From Neobacillus terrae (GTDB lineage: Bacteria > Bacillota > Bacilli > Bacillales > Cytobacillaceae), in assembly GCF_011393025.1 (NCBI RefSeq), contig NZ_JAAOEO010000004.1, positions 302,841 through 366,840 of the forward strand: DNA of 64,000 bases, in the 5' to 3' direction. The position numbers were made by a program, and so were the translations under genes. Position 1 is the stretch's first letter; each line of letters starts with the position of its first letter. Of the stretch, positions 1-9,061 are shown piece after piece. The notes beneath the pieces were generated by a model. It did not search any database, was not told the DNA's origin, and worked only from the letters and a program-made list of their open reading frames with translations.

Positions 1-406
<406 letters not shown>

Positions 407-437
407 CTAAAACCAATAGACGGAATTATTCGTTAAA

Positions 438-451
438 TGAAAGCGTTTAAT
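438..451. promoter_or_regulatory. cre-like CcpA site upstream of pfkA (distal copy 1)
   Basis: TGAAAGCGTTTAAT fits the Gram-positive catabolite-responsive consensus TGAAARCGYTTWNN exactly. It lies in the accA-pfkA gap, upstream of the candidate pfkA promoter, a position compatible with activation or an indirect effect. Confidence 0.5.
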
Positions 452-458
452 AAGTGGG

Positions 459-472
459 TGTAAGCGAATTCA
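459..472. promoter_or_regulatory. cre-like CcpA site upstream of pfkA (copy 2)
   Basis: TGTAAGCGAATTCA fits the alternative cre consensus TGNAANCGNWWNCA and starts 21 bp (two helical turns) from the first site. Confidence 0.45.
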
Positions 473-502
473 CTCTGTTAATGTGTTAACTTTTTGTGAA
501 TA

Positions 503-531
503 TCAAAAAGAAACGTGCTCCTAAGAGCACG
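503..531 (-). terminator. terminator of accD-accA
   Basis: Minus-strand hairpin CGTGCTC-TTAG-GAGCACG followed by TTTCTTTTT just after the accA stop. Confidence 0.85.
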
Positions 532-534
532 CTG

Positions 535-1512
535 TTAATTTACCCCGATGGCCTCTTCCGAAAACGAAAAGTCCCCAATTTTTCTGTATTTTTCATATCG
601 GCCGGAAATTAATTCACTTTCATTGAGCTGCAGCAGCTTTTTTAATGAGTCCTTAAGAACTGCTTCAATTTCAGATGCTTGTTGTTTAACATCCTTCTGG
701 GCTCCGCCCTTTATTTCTGGAATTATTTCATCAACTATACCAAGTTCTTTTAAATCAGGAGCAGTAATTCTCATTGATTCGGCTGCACGCTTTGCTTGAG
801 AAGCATCCTTCCAAAGTATTGCGGCTGCTCCTTCAGGAGATATAACAGAGTAAGTAGAGTTTTCAAGCATATGAATATAATTTCCTACACCAAGAGCTAA
901 AGCTCCTCCACTTCCGCCTTCCCCAATTACTATTGAAATCACTGGTACTTTTAAACCAGCCATTTCAAATAGATTACGGGCAATTGCTTCACTTTGTCCC
1001 CGTTCCTCGGCAGCTTTTCCTGGATAGGCCCCTTTTGTATCAATAAAGCAAATAATTGGTCGTTTAAACTTTTCAGCTTGTTTCATCAGCCTTAAAGCCT
1101 TCCTATAGCCTTCAGGATGAGGCATACCGAAATTCCTGCGTATATTCTCTTTTGTATCCTTACCCCTTTGATGTCCAATAACAGTTACAGGGAGGCCTTG
1201 GAAGGTTGCTACACCTCCAACAATTGCTTCATCATCAGCGAAGGTCCTGTCTCCATGACATTCGAAGAAGTCTTCAAACAAAAAGTCAATATAATCCAAA
1301 GTGGTTGGCCTGTTAGGATGTCTGGCAATTTGAACACGGTCCCATGGCTTTAAATGCTCATAAATATCTTTTTCCAGCTTTTCAAGGCGTACCTCAAGCT
1401 TTTCTATTTCAGCTGTAAAGTCCACATCAGCTGTTTTAGTGAACTCTCTAAGTTCGATTATTTTTTTTCTTAACTCAATAATCGGCTTTTCAAATTCCAA
1501 TTCCCCTACCAA
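535..1512 (-). CDS. accA: acetyl-CoA carboxylase, carboxyltransferase alpha subunit
   Basis: With AccD forms the carboxyltransferase that moves CO2 from carboxybiotin to acetyl-CoA, the first committed step of fatty acid synthesis. The 325 residues match the usual length. The N-terminal coiled region ([15 protein letters not shown]) is typical, followed by the crotonase-like core with [22 protein letters not shown] and the glycine-rich [12 protein letters not shown]. The start is TTG at 1510-1512 inside the end of accD (7-bp overlap), with GGGGGTGAA as ribosome binding site supplied by the accD 3' end. This implies translational coupling, which fits the fixed subunit ratio. Transcription is likely shared with accD, whose promoter region carries a GntR-type operator. 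Confidence 0.97.
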   Translation of the reverse strand: MVGELEFEKPIIELRKKIIELREFTKTADVDFTAEIEKLEVRLEKLEKDIYEHLKPWDRVQIARHPNRPTTLDYIDFLFEDFFECHGDRTFADDEAIVGGVATFQGLPVTVIGHQRGKDTKENIRRNFGMPHPEGYRKALRLMKQAEKFKRPIICFIDTKGAYPGKAAEERGQSEAIARNLFEMAGLKVPVISIVIGEGGSGGALALGVGNYIHMLENSTYSVISPEGAAAILWKDASQAKRAAESMRITAPDLKELGIVDEIIPEIKGGAQKDVKQQASEIEAVLKDSLKKLLQLNESELISGRYEKYRKIGDFSFSEEAIGVN

Positions 1513-2375
1513 TTTAGTTCACCCCCAGGCTGATGGATTGAAAGCAGCGAACCAATTTTTTCTTTTAATTCAAGCCGTGAAATTACGGCATCTAATTGGC
1601 CATGCTTTAACAGGAATTCCGCCGTTTGGAAATCTTCAGGCAGATCCTCTCTAATGGTTTGTTCAATGATTCTTCTTCCAGCAAAACCGATTAATGCACC
1701 TGGTTCAGCAAAATTATAATCCCCCAGTGAAGCAAAGCTAGCAGAAACCCCTCCAGTCGTAGGATGGGTCATAATGGAAATAATCAATCCGCCATTATCG
1801 CTGAATCTTTTCAGCGCTACACTGGTTTTGGCCATTTGCATTAGACTGATAACACCCTCCTGCATACGTGCACCGCCAGAGGCTGTAAAGATAATAAAAG
1901 GAACAGATAATTCATCTGCTTTTTCAATAGCCAGTGTGATTTTCTCTCCTACTACTGAACCCATGCTTCCCATACGGAAGGTAGCATCCATAACAGCCAC
2001 CACTACAGGCAAGCCGTTCACATTTCCCATTCCTGTAACTACAGCTTCATTAATACCTGTTTTTTGCCTGTCTTTCTCAAGTTTTTCCAAATAATCAGGG
2101 AAATTAAGCGGATTCCTGGAGATCATATCTTCATGAATTTCAATAAAAGTGCCCTCATCCAAGAAACTTTCGAGGCGCTCGGCCGAATCCATTTGATGAT
2201 GATGTCCGCAATGCAGACATACCTTTTGATTTTTCAATAATTCTTTTGTATACATTATTTTCTTGCAATCAGGACATTTCGTCATTATTCCTTCAGGTAA
2301 ATCCTGCTTGGCTGTTTCTGAAGGAATCGTTGCATATTTTTTCTTCTTAGTCTTTGTGAAAAGTTCTTTCAGCAA
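1506..2375 (-). CDS. accD: acetyl-CoA carboxylase, carboxyltransferase beta subunit
   Basis: Beta subunit of the carboxyltransferase. The protein has the diagnostic N-terminal zinc ribbon, CPDC...CLHCGHHH (about residues 34-60), followed by the crotonase fold with SGGARMQEG and [14 protein letters not shown]. At 289 residues it matches the B. subtilis protein. The start is TTG at 2373-2375 behind GGGAGGT. The gene overlaps accA downstream. Upstream, a perfect 15-bp palindrome (2441-2455) identical in its core to one in front of malic enzyme suggests control by the GntR regulator encoded next door. Confidence 0.97.
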   Translation of the reverse strand: MLKELFTKTKKKKYATIPSETAKQDLPEGIMTKCPDCKKIMYTKELLKNQKVCLHCGHHHQMDSAERLESFLDEGTFIEIHEDMISRNPLNFPDYLEKLEKDRQKTGINEAVVTGMGNVNGLPVVVAVMDATFRMGSMGSVVGEKITLAIEKADELSVPFIIFTASGGARMQEGVISLMQMAKTSVALKRFSDNGGLIISIMTHPTTGGVSASFASLGDYNFAEPGALIGFAGRRIIEQTIREDLPEDFQTAEFLLKHGQLDAVISRLELKEKIGSLLSIHQPGGELNW

Positions 2376-2440
2376 GGTGAAACCTCCCTCATTCGTAAAG
2401 CCAAGATAATGGCTAAATTTCTCCCATTCGTCTATCCCCG

Positions 2441-2455
2441 AGTGGTCAGACCACT
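2441..2455. promoter_or_regulatory. GntR-type operator in front of accDA
   Basis: AGTGGTCAGACCACT is a perfect odd palindrome centred on A. The TGGT-N3-ACCA core matches the class of operators bound by FadR-like (FCD) GntR regulators. It lies 66 bp upstream of the accD start codon. The same 13-bp core occurs at 4491-4503. Confidence 0.7.
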
Positions 2456-2460
2456 CTTTG

Positions 2461-2493
2461 TATAAAAAGCGCCTACCCTGCTTGTTAGTAGGC
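2461..2493 (-). terminator. terminator of the malic enzyme-GntR operon
   Basis: Minus strand: GCCTAC, 11-nt loop, GTAGGC, then GCTTTTTATA, between the regulator stop and the accD operator. Confidence 0.7.
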
Positions 2494-2500
2494 TCGTCTT

Positions 2501-2518
2501 GTTTACTATAAAGTAAAC
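2501..2518. other. 18-bp palindrome after the GntR gene
   Basis: GTTTACTATAAAGTAAAC has six perfectly paired bases per arm, just downstream of the regulator stop codon. It is not followed by a T-run on the minus strand, so it is not an obvious terminator. It could be an operator or a small hairpin; no function is shown. Confidence 0.35.
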
Positions 2519-2533
2519 CTCTCTAAAAAACTG

Positions 2534-3208
2534 TTAGATTTTGTCGGCGGAAATCGACAAATTTCTAAGCTGACGATAGGCAGACAGTAATTCAGCTACG
2601 TCCATTGCTTCGATTGCTTCTATGAGCCTTATATATCCGTCTTTTGAATGCTGCTCTTCTTTAAACATTAAAGAATTATAATAATCCTTTAATATGATCC
2701 ACATTCTGAGGAATAAATGGTTGTCCGCCATTTCAATGATCCGATAAAAAAATTCATCATCGTTCACAGCATAACTATGTTCAACCTTGTCCCTTAAAAG
2801 CTGAAGACTATCCGCATTTTGCCTTTTTAATGCAAGCTGAAGGCAATCCATCTCGATATAATATTTAGTTTCAATAACATCTCTTTTTGCTTTTTCATCT
2901 TCCAGAATAAAGGTACTAAGGAGCTGGACAAGATGGTGTCCGCGAAAATCTCTTAAAAATGTACCTTCTCCCCTTCTGGTTTCAATCAGTCCAAGCAATT
3001 CCAATGCTCTGAGCGCTTCCCGAACTGAAGAACGCCCAACATTTAGGCGCTCTGATAATTCGCGTTCGGAAGGAATTTTGTCACCGGAACTCAAACGGTT
3101 CGTAGTGATCAATTCCCTTAACTGCTTAACAATTTCAATATATACTTTGGAGCTTTGGTTTGTATCTTTCACGATGGCTTTATCACTCGCCTTTTCCGAT
3201 AATTGCAA
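2534..3208 (-). CDS. GntR-family transcriptional regulator, FCD (FadR-like) subfamily
   Basis: DNA-binding repressor or activator. The N-terminal winged helix (about residues 20-90) contains GDKIPSERELSERLNVGRSS and VREALRALELLGLIETRRGEG, the classic GntR signature. The C-terminal half is all helical, as in FCD ligand domains. The longest frame starts at TTG 3208 inside the malic enzyme gene; a GTG at 3172, 10 nt after the malic enzyme stop, is an equally good start. Either way it is co-transcribed with malic enzyme. TGGT-N3-ACCA palindromes precede both its own operon and accDA, so it probably regulates both. The effector is unknown; an acyl-CoA or organic acid is an inference from the family. 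Confidence 0.9.
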   Translation of the reverse strand: MQLSEKASDKAIVKDTNQSSKVYIEIVKQLRELITTNRLSSGDKIPSERELSERLNVGRSSVREALRALELLGLIETRRGEGTFLRDFRGHHLVQLLSTFILEDEKAKRDVIETKYYIEMDCLQLALKRQNADSLQLLRDKVEHSYAVNDDEFFYRIIEMADNHLFLRMWIILKDYYNSLMFKEEQHSKDGYIRLIEAIEAMDVAELLSAYRQLRNLSISADKI

Positions 3209-4421
3209 GCCTCATCGTTTTTTCTTTTACTTCCGCAGGATCTACCTTTAAGCGGGCGACACCTGTCTCCATTGCCGCTTTAGCTACAGCGGAAGCTACT
3301 TCAGGGGCAACCCGAGGATCAAATGGTCCAGGAATTACGTAATCTTCACTAAGTTCATCTTCACGAATTAAACTGGCAATAGCTTCAACAGCAGCTACTT
3401 TCATTTTTTCATTAATATGGGTAGCACGCACATCAAGAGCCCCACGGAAGATACCAGGAAAAGCAAGGACATTATTCACTTGGTTAGGGAAATCGGAACG
3501 CCCCGTTCCGATAACTCTAGCACCCGCTTCCCTTGCTATATGCGGCATAATTTCAGGAACCGGATTTGCCATTGCAAAAATAATGGCATCTTTGTTCATG
3601 GATTGAACCATTTCGCTAGTTAATGCACCTTCAACAGAAACTCCGATAAAGACATCTGCACCCTTTATGACATCCTCGAGATTTCCATGTGTATTCTCAC
3701 GGTTTGTAAATTTAGCGACTTCGTCCTTAACTGCGTTCATGCCTTGTGGACGGCCTTCATAAATAGCACCCTTTGTATCACACATAATGATATCCCGGAC
3801 ACCATAGCTGTAAAGAAGCTTTATAATGGCTATGCCAGCTGCACCTGCGCCATTGGCAATAACCTTAATCTCAGTCATCTTCTTGCCCGTAATTTTAAGA
3901 GCATTGACTAGACCTGCAACTGTTACAATAGCTGTCCCATGCTGATCGTCATGGAAAACTGGAATATTTGTTTCTTTTTTCAGCCTTTCCTCTATGACAA
4001 AACAGTTCGGTGCTGCAATATCCTCAAGGTTTACACCGCCAAAAGTAGGCTCTAGCAATTTTACTGTTTCAATAATCTTTTCCACATCTGTTGTATTAAG
4101 GCAAATTGGAAAAGCGTCAACGCCTGCAAAGCTCTTGAACAATACAGCTTTACCTTCCATAACAGGGAGTGCAGCTGCAGGGCCAATATTACCTAGACCG
4201 AGTACGGCAGTTCCATCTGATACAACAGCAACCATATTGCCCTTCATAGTATAATCATATACTGTTTCAGGTTTTTCATATATCTCTTTACAAGGTTCTG
4301 CAACTCCTGGAGAGTAAGCAAGACTTAAATCCTTTGCATTCTGGACAGAAACTTTTGATTTTGATTCCAGTTTTCCTCTATGAATGCGGTGCATATGCAA
4401 AGCTTCTTCACGTAAAGTCAA
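3183..4421 (-). CDS. ytsJ: malic enzyme (NAD(P)-dependent malate dehydrogenase, decarboxylating)
   Basis: Oxidatively decarboxylates malate to pyruvate, giving NAD(P)H. Family hallmarks are KDLSLAYSPGVAEPC, DGTAVLGLGNIGP, HDDQHGTA and the Rossmann motif ANGAGAAG. The start chosen is TTG at 4419-4421, giving 412 residues, about the length of B. subtilis YtsJ, because AAAGGAG sits at the right distance upstream; a longer frame opens at 4463 without a good ribosome binding site. YtsJ of B. subtilis prefers NADP, and the cofactor here is inferred by homology. It overlaps the downstream GntR regulator gene. An identical operator core precedes it and accDA, linking pyruvate/NADPH supply to fatty acid synthesis. 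Confidence 0.93.
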   Translation of the reverse strand: MTLREEALHMHRIHRGKLESKSKVSVQNAKDLSLAYSPGVAEPCKEIYEKPETVYDYTMKGNMVAVVSDGTAVLGLGNIGPAAALPVMEGKAVLFKSFAGVDAFPICLNTTDVEKIIETVKLLEPTFGGVNLEDIAAPNCFVIEERLKKETNIPVFHDDQHGTAIVTVAGLVNALKITGKKMTEIKVIANGAGAAGIAIIKLLYSYGVRDIIMCDTKGAIYEGRPQGMNAVKDEVAKFTNRENTHGNLEDVIKGADVFIGVSVEGALTSEMVQSMNKDAIIFAMANPVPEIMPHIAREAGARVIGTGRSDFPNQVNNVLAFPGIFRGALDVRATHINEKMKVAAVEAIASLIREDELSEDYVIPGPFDPRVAPEVASAVAKAAMETGVARLKVDPAEVKEKTMRLAIIGKGE

Positions 4422-4490
4422 AGCAATGTCACTCCTTTGATTATCAAAAAAGGTTATAGGCAAAATATTAAATTATTAAATGAATTTCTA

Positions 4491-4503
4491 GTGGTCAGAC
4501 CAC
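4491..4503. promoter_or_regulatory. GntR-type operator in front of malic enzyme
   Basis: GTGGTCAGACCAC, a perfect 13-bp palindrome identical to the core at 2442-2454. It is 70 bp upstream of the chosen TTG start, consistent with autoregulation of the malic enzyme-GntR operon. Confidence 0.7.
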
Positions 4504-4549
4504 GAATGTCTATTAACCAATATAACATATCCTGTATAGATGTAAAGAA

Positions 4550-7500
4550 TTAATCTCTTAAAATAACGTTCTCCTCGCCCAGCAAATCCTTGAGAAGAGT
4601 AATGAAAACCGGCCCTGGAGCAACAAAGCTTTCTTTAGTCAGCCTGACGGTTGTTTTGGAACCCCCGTAATAAAGAACAACAGGAGTATTGCCTTTATAC
4701 TTGCCAAAAAGTTGTTTAAGCTCCTGAAGAAACGCCGGTTTTTCCATCTCTTTAATAATTTTTAAGTATAATACAGTTTGCGGGGAAGCATGTGATTTAA
4801 GCCACTCGGAAAGCAGATCGGCACGTTGGATAATAAATTGCCATTCTCCTCCGCGCTCTTCAGCCTTTCCTTCTATTACCGCCAAATTCCCCTGTCCAAG
4901 GACTGCGGAAAATTTTCGGTACACATCAGGAAAAGCAACGGCTTCCATTTCACCGCTTGAATCGCTTATTGTTAAAAAAGCCATTGAATCGCCTTTTTTA
5001 GTTCGGATTTTTTTGGAAGCTGTAATATAAACACCTGCTGAACAGCGTTTTCCCTTATTTATTTCACCAAATAAGGCAACTGCTCCTTTATCCTTAAGTT
5101 CCTTTTCGTAAATAGAAACAGGATGGTCTGAAAGATAAAATCCCAGAACTTCTTTTTCTAAGTTAAGCTTATCCTCAAGCCGAATTGGATCCACCTCAAC
5201 ATATTTTGGCTTAAGCATCATGGCTTCTTCTGCAAAAAGCTGTAATTGGCTGGCATCATCCGGATTAACTAGCTGGGCATGTTCAATTGCAACATCTATA
5301 CTGGCCAGAAGTACGGCACGATCTTCCCCAAATTCATCAAGACATCCTGAGTAAACTAATGCTTCAAGCGTTTTTCGATTTAAGACCTTTTGAGAAACGC
5401 GAAGGCAAAGATCAAATAAATCCTCAAATTTTTTCTTTTTTCTAACCTGAAAAATTTCTTTGAGTGCTGTTGCTCCAACTCCTTTGATTCCCCCAAGTCC
5501 AAAACGGATCGCAGAGTTTTCAGCACCAAAAGAAAAAGGACTGTTATTAACAGAAGGAGGAAGGACCGTAATCTCCTTCTGCCTGGCTTCCCGGACATAC
5601 TGGGCAGTCTTAGTCTCATTTCCCATGGCTGTACTCAACAGGCCAGCCATAAAATGCACTGGATAATGAGTTTTTAAATAAGCGAGCTGGTAAGCAATCA
5701 AACTGTAAGCCACTGCATGGCTCCTGTTAAATCCATAGTTGGCGAATTTAACAATTAAATCGTAAATATCATTTGCAAGCAGTTTGTCATATCCCTTTTG
5801 AAGCGCCCCCTGAACAAAATGTTCTCTTTCTCTGTCGAGTGTTTCCTTTTGTTTTTTAGAAACTGCTCTTCTTAATAAGTCGGCTTCTCCAAGAGAAAAT
5901 CCGGCCATGATGGATGCAATTTGCATAATCTGTTCCTGGTATACAATGACTCCATATGTATTGGATAGAATTGACTTGAGATGAGGGTGCGGATATTCCA
6001 CCTGTTCTGTGCCGTGTTTCCGTCCAATAAACACAGGAATATTTTCCATGGGCCCTGGCCGATAAAGGGCATTGACAGCTACAATATCTTCAAACCTTGT
6101 AGGCTTCAGCCTCATTAAAACCTTCCTCATTCCTTCGGATTCAAGCTGAAAAATCCCTGTTGTTTCTCCCCTGGCAAGCAGTTCATACGTGTCCTCGTCT
6201 TCTAAGGGGAGACTTCTAATATCAATTTTTTTACCTTCCTTACGCTGGATTGACAATAAAATGGACTCGATGAGGGATAGATTTCTTAAACCAAGAAAGT
6301 CCATCTTAAGCAAGCCTACTTCATCAAGATGTTCCATTGTATATTGTGTAAGATAGACCTGTCCATGACCCTGCTGAATGGGAACCATATCGACAAGGGG
6401 AAGCTCGCTGATAATAACACCTGCTGCATGGGTAGATGTATGCCTTGGCAGTCCTTCAAGCATACTGGCAGTTTTAAAAAGTTTTTGATTGATAGGACTT
6501 TCATTTACAAAGCTTCGTAATGCTTCAGACTCTGAAAACGCATTTTTAAGATTGATTCCAAGACGTGATGGAACAAGCCTGGACAACTGATCCAATTCCT
6601 TGGGGTTTAACCCAAATGCCCTTCCGGTATCCCTTAAAGCAGCTTTAGCTGCCATTGTTCCAAACGTAGTAATTTGGGCAACATGCAGTTCTCCATATTT
6701 ATGGGCAACATACTGAATAACCTCATCGCGGCGGTGATCAGGGAAATCAATATCAATATCAGGCATTGAAATCCGTTCGGGATTTAGAAATCGTTCAAAT
6801 AAGAGATTGTGGGCAATGGGATCTACATCAGTTATCTGCAAAACATAAGCAACAAGCGAGCCAGCTGCTGAACCACGCCCCGGTCCTGTTAGGATATTAT
6901 TTTCCCGGGCGTATTTCATAAAGTCCCAAACGATTAGAAAATAATCGCTGAACTTCATTTTTTTAATAATATCCAGCTCAAATGTCAGTCTGTCGATGTA
7001 TTCCTTTCCTGGGGCTGAAAAACGTGTTTTCATACCTTCTAAGCATAATTCATTGAGAAAGTCCTCTGCATTCCTGCCGTTAGGAACAGGGTATTTAGGA
7101 AGCTGTTTTTTTCCAAGTTCCAATACCACATTACAGCTATCAGCAATGTGAACAGAATTTTTAATGGCGTCAGGGTATTCTGATAAATAATTTACCATTT
7201 CTGCTTCAGTTTTTAAGTAATATTGGTCACTGGCCAATCTATCTCTGTGGTCATCCTGAAGCTTGTCTCCATTTTTAATTGCCAGCAGGCACTCCTGGGC
7301 AAAAGCATCCTCTTTGTTTAGATAATGAACCTGGTTAGATGCTACAATGCCAATTCCCAATTCCTTCCCAATGGCAAATATTTTTTCGTTAAGTGCCTTT
7401 TCGAACCCTAAGGAATGGTCTTGAATGGATAGATAAAAGTTTTCCCTGCCAAAAAGACTTCCCCATTGCTCTGCCTGCTCTCTGGCTTTGTCTTTTTCGC

Positions 7501-7909
7501 CTTGAAGAAGCAGCCTTTCAATTTCCCCATCCTTTCCCGGAGTTAGGGCTATCAATCCATTTGTATAGTGTCTTAACCACTTTAATGGAATCCCTTCAGG
7601 GGACTTTGTTTGGACAACACTTGAGATTTTTATAAGATTATGAAATCCCTCAAGGTTTTTAGCCAGCAAAACAAGCGGAGAACTGCCATTTTCAGCGTTA
7701 GCTACATCAACAGTAAGCCCCAAAATAGGTTTTATATTATTCTTCATACATTCTTTATAAAAAGCGACGGTGCCGTACATCACATTCCTGTCTGTCAGGG
7801 CTATCGCTGAAAAACCTCTATCTTTTGCTGCTCTCGCCAGCTCTTCCACTCGGGCAGTGCTGGTTAACAGACTATAAGCACTATATACTTGCAGGTGAAT
7901 AAATGACAC
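4550..7909 (-). CDS. dnaE: DNA polymerase III subunit alpha, DnaE type
   Basis: Replicative polymerase that in Bacillus extends RNA primers at the lagging strand before PolC takes over. Length 1119 residues, as in B. subtilis DnaE. Order of domains: PHP domain (about 1-210), palm with GPGRGSAAGSLVAY (about 342-355) and the catalytic PDIDIDFPD (383-391), fingers with GIFQLESEGM, tandem helix-hairpin-helix region (IKGVGATALKEI), and a C-terminal OB fold. The absence of an inserted exonuclease domain separates it from PolC. Start GTG at 7907-7909 behind GGGGTGA. It lies upstream of malic enzyme on the same strand but is separated by the operator region. Confidence 0.97.
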   Translation of the reverse strand: MSFIHLQVYSAYSLLTSTARVEELARAAKDRGFSAIALTDRNVMYGTVAFYKECMKNNIKPILGLTVDVANAENGSSPLVLLAKNLEGFHNLIKISSVVQTKSPEGIPLKWLRHYTNGLIALTPGKDGEIERLLLQGEKDKAREQAEQWGSLFGRENFYLSIQDHSLGFEKALNEKIFAIGKELGIGIVASNQVHYLNKEDAFAQECLLAIKNGDKLQDDHRDRLASDQYYLKTEAEMVNYLSEYPDAIKNSVHIADSCNVVLELGKKQLPKYPVPNGRNAEDFLNELCLEGMKTRFSAPGKEYIDRLTFELDIIKKMKFSDYFLIVWDFMKYARENNILTGPGRGSAAGSLVAYVLQITDVDPIAHNLLFERFLNPERISMPDIDIDFPDHRRDEVIQYVAHKYGELHVAQITTFGTMAAKAALRDTGRAFGLNPKELDQLSRLVPSRLGINLKNAFSESEALRSFVNESPINQKLFKTASMLEGLPRHTSTHAAGVIISELPLVDMVPIQQGHGQVYLTQYTMEHLDEVGLLKMDFLGLRNLSLIESILLSIQRKEGKKIDIRSLPLEDEDTYELLARGETTGIFQLESEGMRKVLMRLKPTRFEDIVAVNALYRPGPMENIPVFIGRKHGTEQVEYPHPHLKSILSNTYGVIVYQEQIMQIASIMAGFSLGEADLLRRAVSKKQKETLDREREHFVQGALQKGYDKLLANDIYDLIVKFANYGFNRSHAVAYSLIAYQLAYLKTHYPVHFMAGLLSTAMGNETKTAQYVREARQKEITVLPPSVNNSPFSFGAENSAIRFGLGGIKGVGATALKEIFQVRKKKKFEDLFDLCLRVSQKVLNRKTLEALVYSGCLDEFGEDRAVLLASIDVAIEHAQLVNPDDASQLQLFAEEAMMLKPKYVEVDPIRLEDKLNLEKEVLGFYLSDHPVSIYEKELKDKGAVALFGEINKGKRCSAGVYITASKKIRTKKGDSMAFLTISDSSGEMEAVAFPDVYRKFSAVLGQGNLAVIEGKAEERGGEWQFIIQRADLLSEWLKSHASPQTVLYLKIIKEMEKPAFLQELKQLFGKYKGNTPVVLYYGGSKTTVRLTKESFVAPGPVFITLLKDLLGEENVILRD

Positions 7910-8029
7910 TTGTGCTCACCCCTACTTTTGTTTCTCTTTACTCTATTATAGAGCCCAGGATAAGAAAAAGAAAATATGTTCTCATTTTTAAACAAAGTTA
8001 AGAAAAGGCTTTAAAGAAACATTCTAAAA

Positions 8030-8058
8030 ACATAAATACAGGGGACCGTCCATATGAT
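8030..8058 (+). promoter_or_regulatory. candidate sigma-E promoter of ytrH-ytrI
   Basis: ACATAAA, 14-bp spacer, CATATGAT resembles the mother-cell sigma-E consensus (KMATATT-N13-15-CATACAAT). The genes downstream are known sigma-E sporulation genes in B. subtilis. Confidence 0.45.
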
Positions 8059-8095
8059 GAAGTATGAGGTATAAAATCAGAATGAGGCGGTTGGT

Positions 8096-8437
8096 GTGAT
8101 GCGGGAAATAGGATTTTTTCCGTCTTTTATTGAAAGTTATTTTATGGCGCTGGGTGTTCTCCTGGGAGGTTCTTTAGTTGGAGGTCTTGCCTCTTTTTTA
8201 ACAGGACAGCCCCCATTCACATCTATTTATCGAATGTCCGCTTCATTGCGGATTTGGGCAATAGTTGCAGCCATTGGCGGAACTTTTGATACCTTTTATA
8301 GCTTTGAAAGGGGATTGTTTAACGGGGACACTAAAGACCTTTTTAAGCAATTTTTATTAATTATGTCAGCAACTGGAGGCGCACAGACTGGGGCTTTGAT
8401 TATTAACTGGCTGACACAGGAGCACATCTCGTCATGA
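8096..8437 (+). CDS. ytrH: sporulation membrane protein YtrH
   Basis: Small 113-residue integral membrane protein with three hydrophobic segments (about residues 14-35, 50-67, 85-104). It matches YtrH, a mother-cell protein needed for efficient sporulation in B. subtilis; its biochemical role is unknown. Start GTG 8096 or ATG 8099, both served by GAGGCGG at 8084-8090. It overlaps ytrI by 4 bp (ATGA), so the two are translationally coupled. Confidence 0.88.
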   Translation: MMREIGFFPSFIESYFMALGVLLGGSLVGGLASFLTGQPPFTSIYRMSASLRIWAIVAAIGGTFDTFYSFERGLFNGDTKDLFKQFLLIMSATGGAQTGALIINWLTQEHISS

Positions 8438-8943
8438 GAATTCCTCCCTTATACAGAAGTCCTGCCTGGCAGAGATTGCTCGCAGGAATGGTGATCGGCG
8501 GTTTAATCAGCTGGGTTATTTTTTTATATATTTTTGGTGTACTGCAGGAAGATAGTAAGAAGAAGCTTGAAATGCAGGAAGAAACCATTAGGGATTTAAC
8601 AGGAGATATTAAGATTTGGCAGGATGAATATAAAGCTTTAAACAAGAAGAATATTGACCTATTAAAAATTCAGGATATCAGTGTAAGGATTACCAATTGG
8701 GAAAATTATAAGAAATATGGAATTGATTCTTTTAGTGTTTTTGAGCTGGAAGACGCTATTAAAGAAGATATCGGCATGATGAAAGCCAAAGATCTTGATA
8801 CGGTTTTTAAAAGCAGGGATCTTTTGAAGAAGGTAATTGAAAACCGGGGAGTTAAGTTTAATGATAAGCGGTATCGTCTCGAGGTTAAAGAAATTGTCAT
8901 TTATACCACGCTATCTATTCAAATCCATCTTCATCTTGAATGA
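8434..8943 (+). CDS. ytrI: sporulation membrane protein YtrI
   Basis: 169 residues: one N-terminal transmembrane helix (about 15-35, MVIGGLISWVIFLYIFGVL) followed by a coiled-coil stretch (about 38-70, KKKLEMQEETIRDLTGD) and a mixed alpha/beta tail. It is the partner of YtrH in the B. subtilis sigma-E operon and contributes to sporulation; the molecular function is not known. The start codon overlaps the ytrH stop. The transcript ends at the strong hairpin at 8981. Confidence 0.88.
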   Translation: MRIPPLYRSPAWQRLLAGMVIGGLISWVIFLYIFGVLQEDSKKKLEMQEETIRDLTGDIKIWQDEYKALNKKNIDLLKIQDISVRITNWENYKKYGIDSFSVFELEDAIKEDIGMMKAKDLDTVFKSRDLLKKVIENRGVKFNDKRYRLEVKEIVIYTTLSIQIHLHLE

Positions 8944-8980
8944 AAAAGAGAATGCATTTTTTGTTTTATACCTAATTATC

Positions 8981-9012
8981 GGGGCGGAGGGTTTAATCCG
9001 CCCCTTTTATTC
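8981..9012 (+). terminator. terminator of ytrH-ytrI
   Basis: GGGGCGGA, 8-nt loop, TCCGCCCC, then TTTTATTCTTT. Confidence 0.9.
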
Positions 9013-9061
9013 TTTACATCAACAACTTCTATGTAAGAAGCCAAATGTTCTAACAGCTTTA

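Noticed and set aside
3172..3208. Frameshift or fusion between malic enzyme and the GntR gene
   Set aside because: Both proteins are complete at their expected ends; the overlap is explained by a TTG or GTG start inside or just after the upstream gene.
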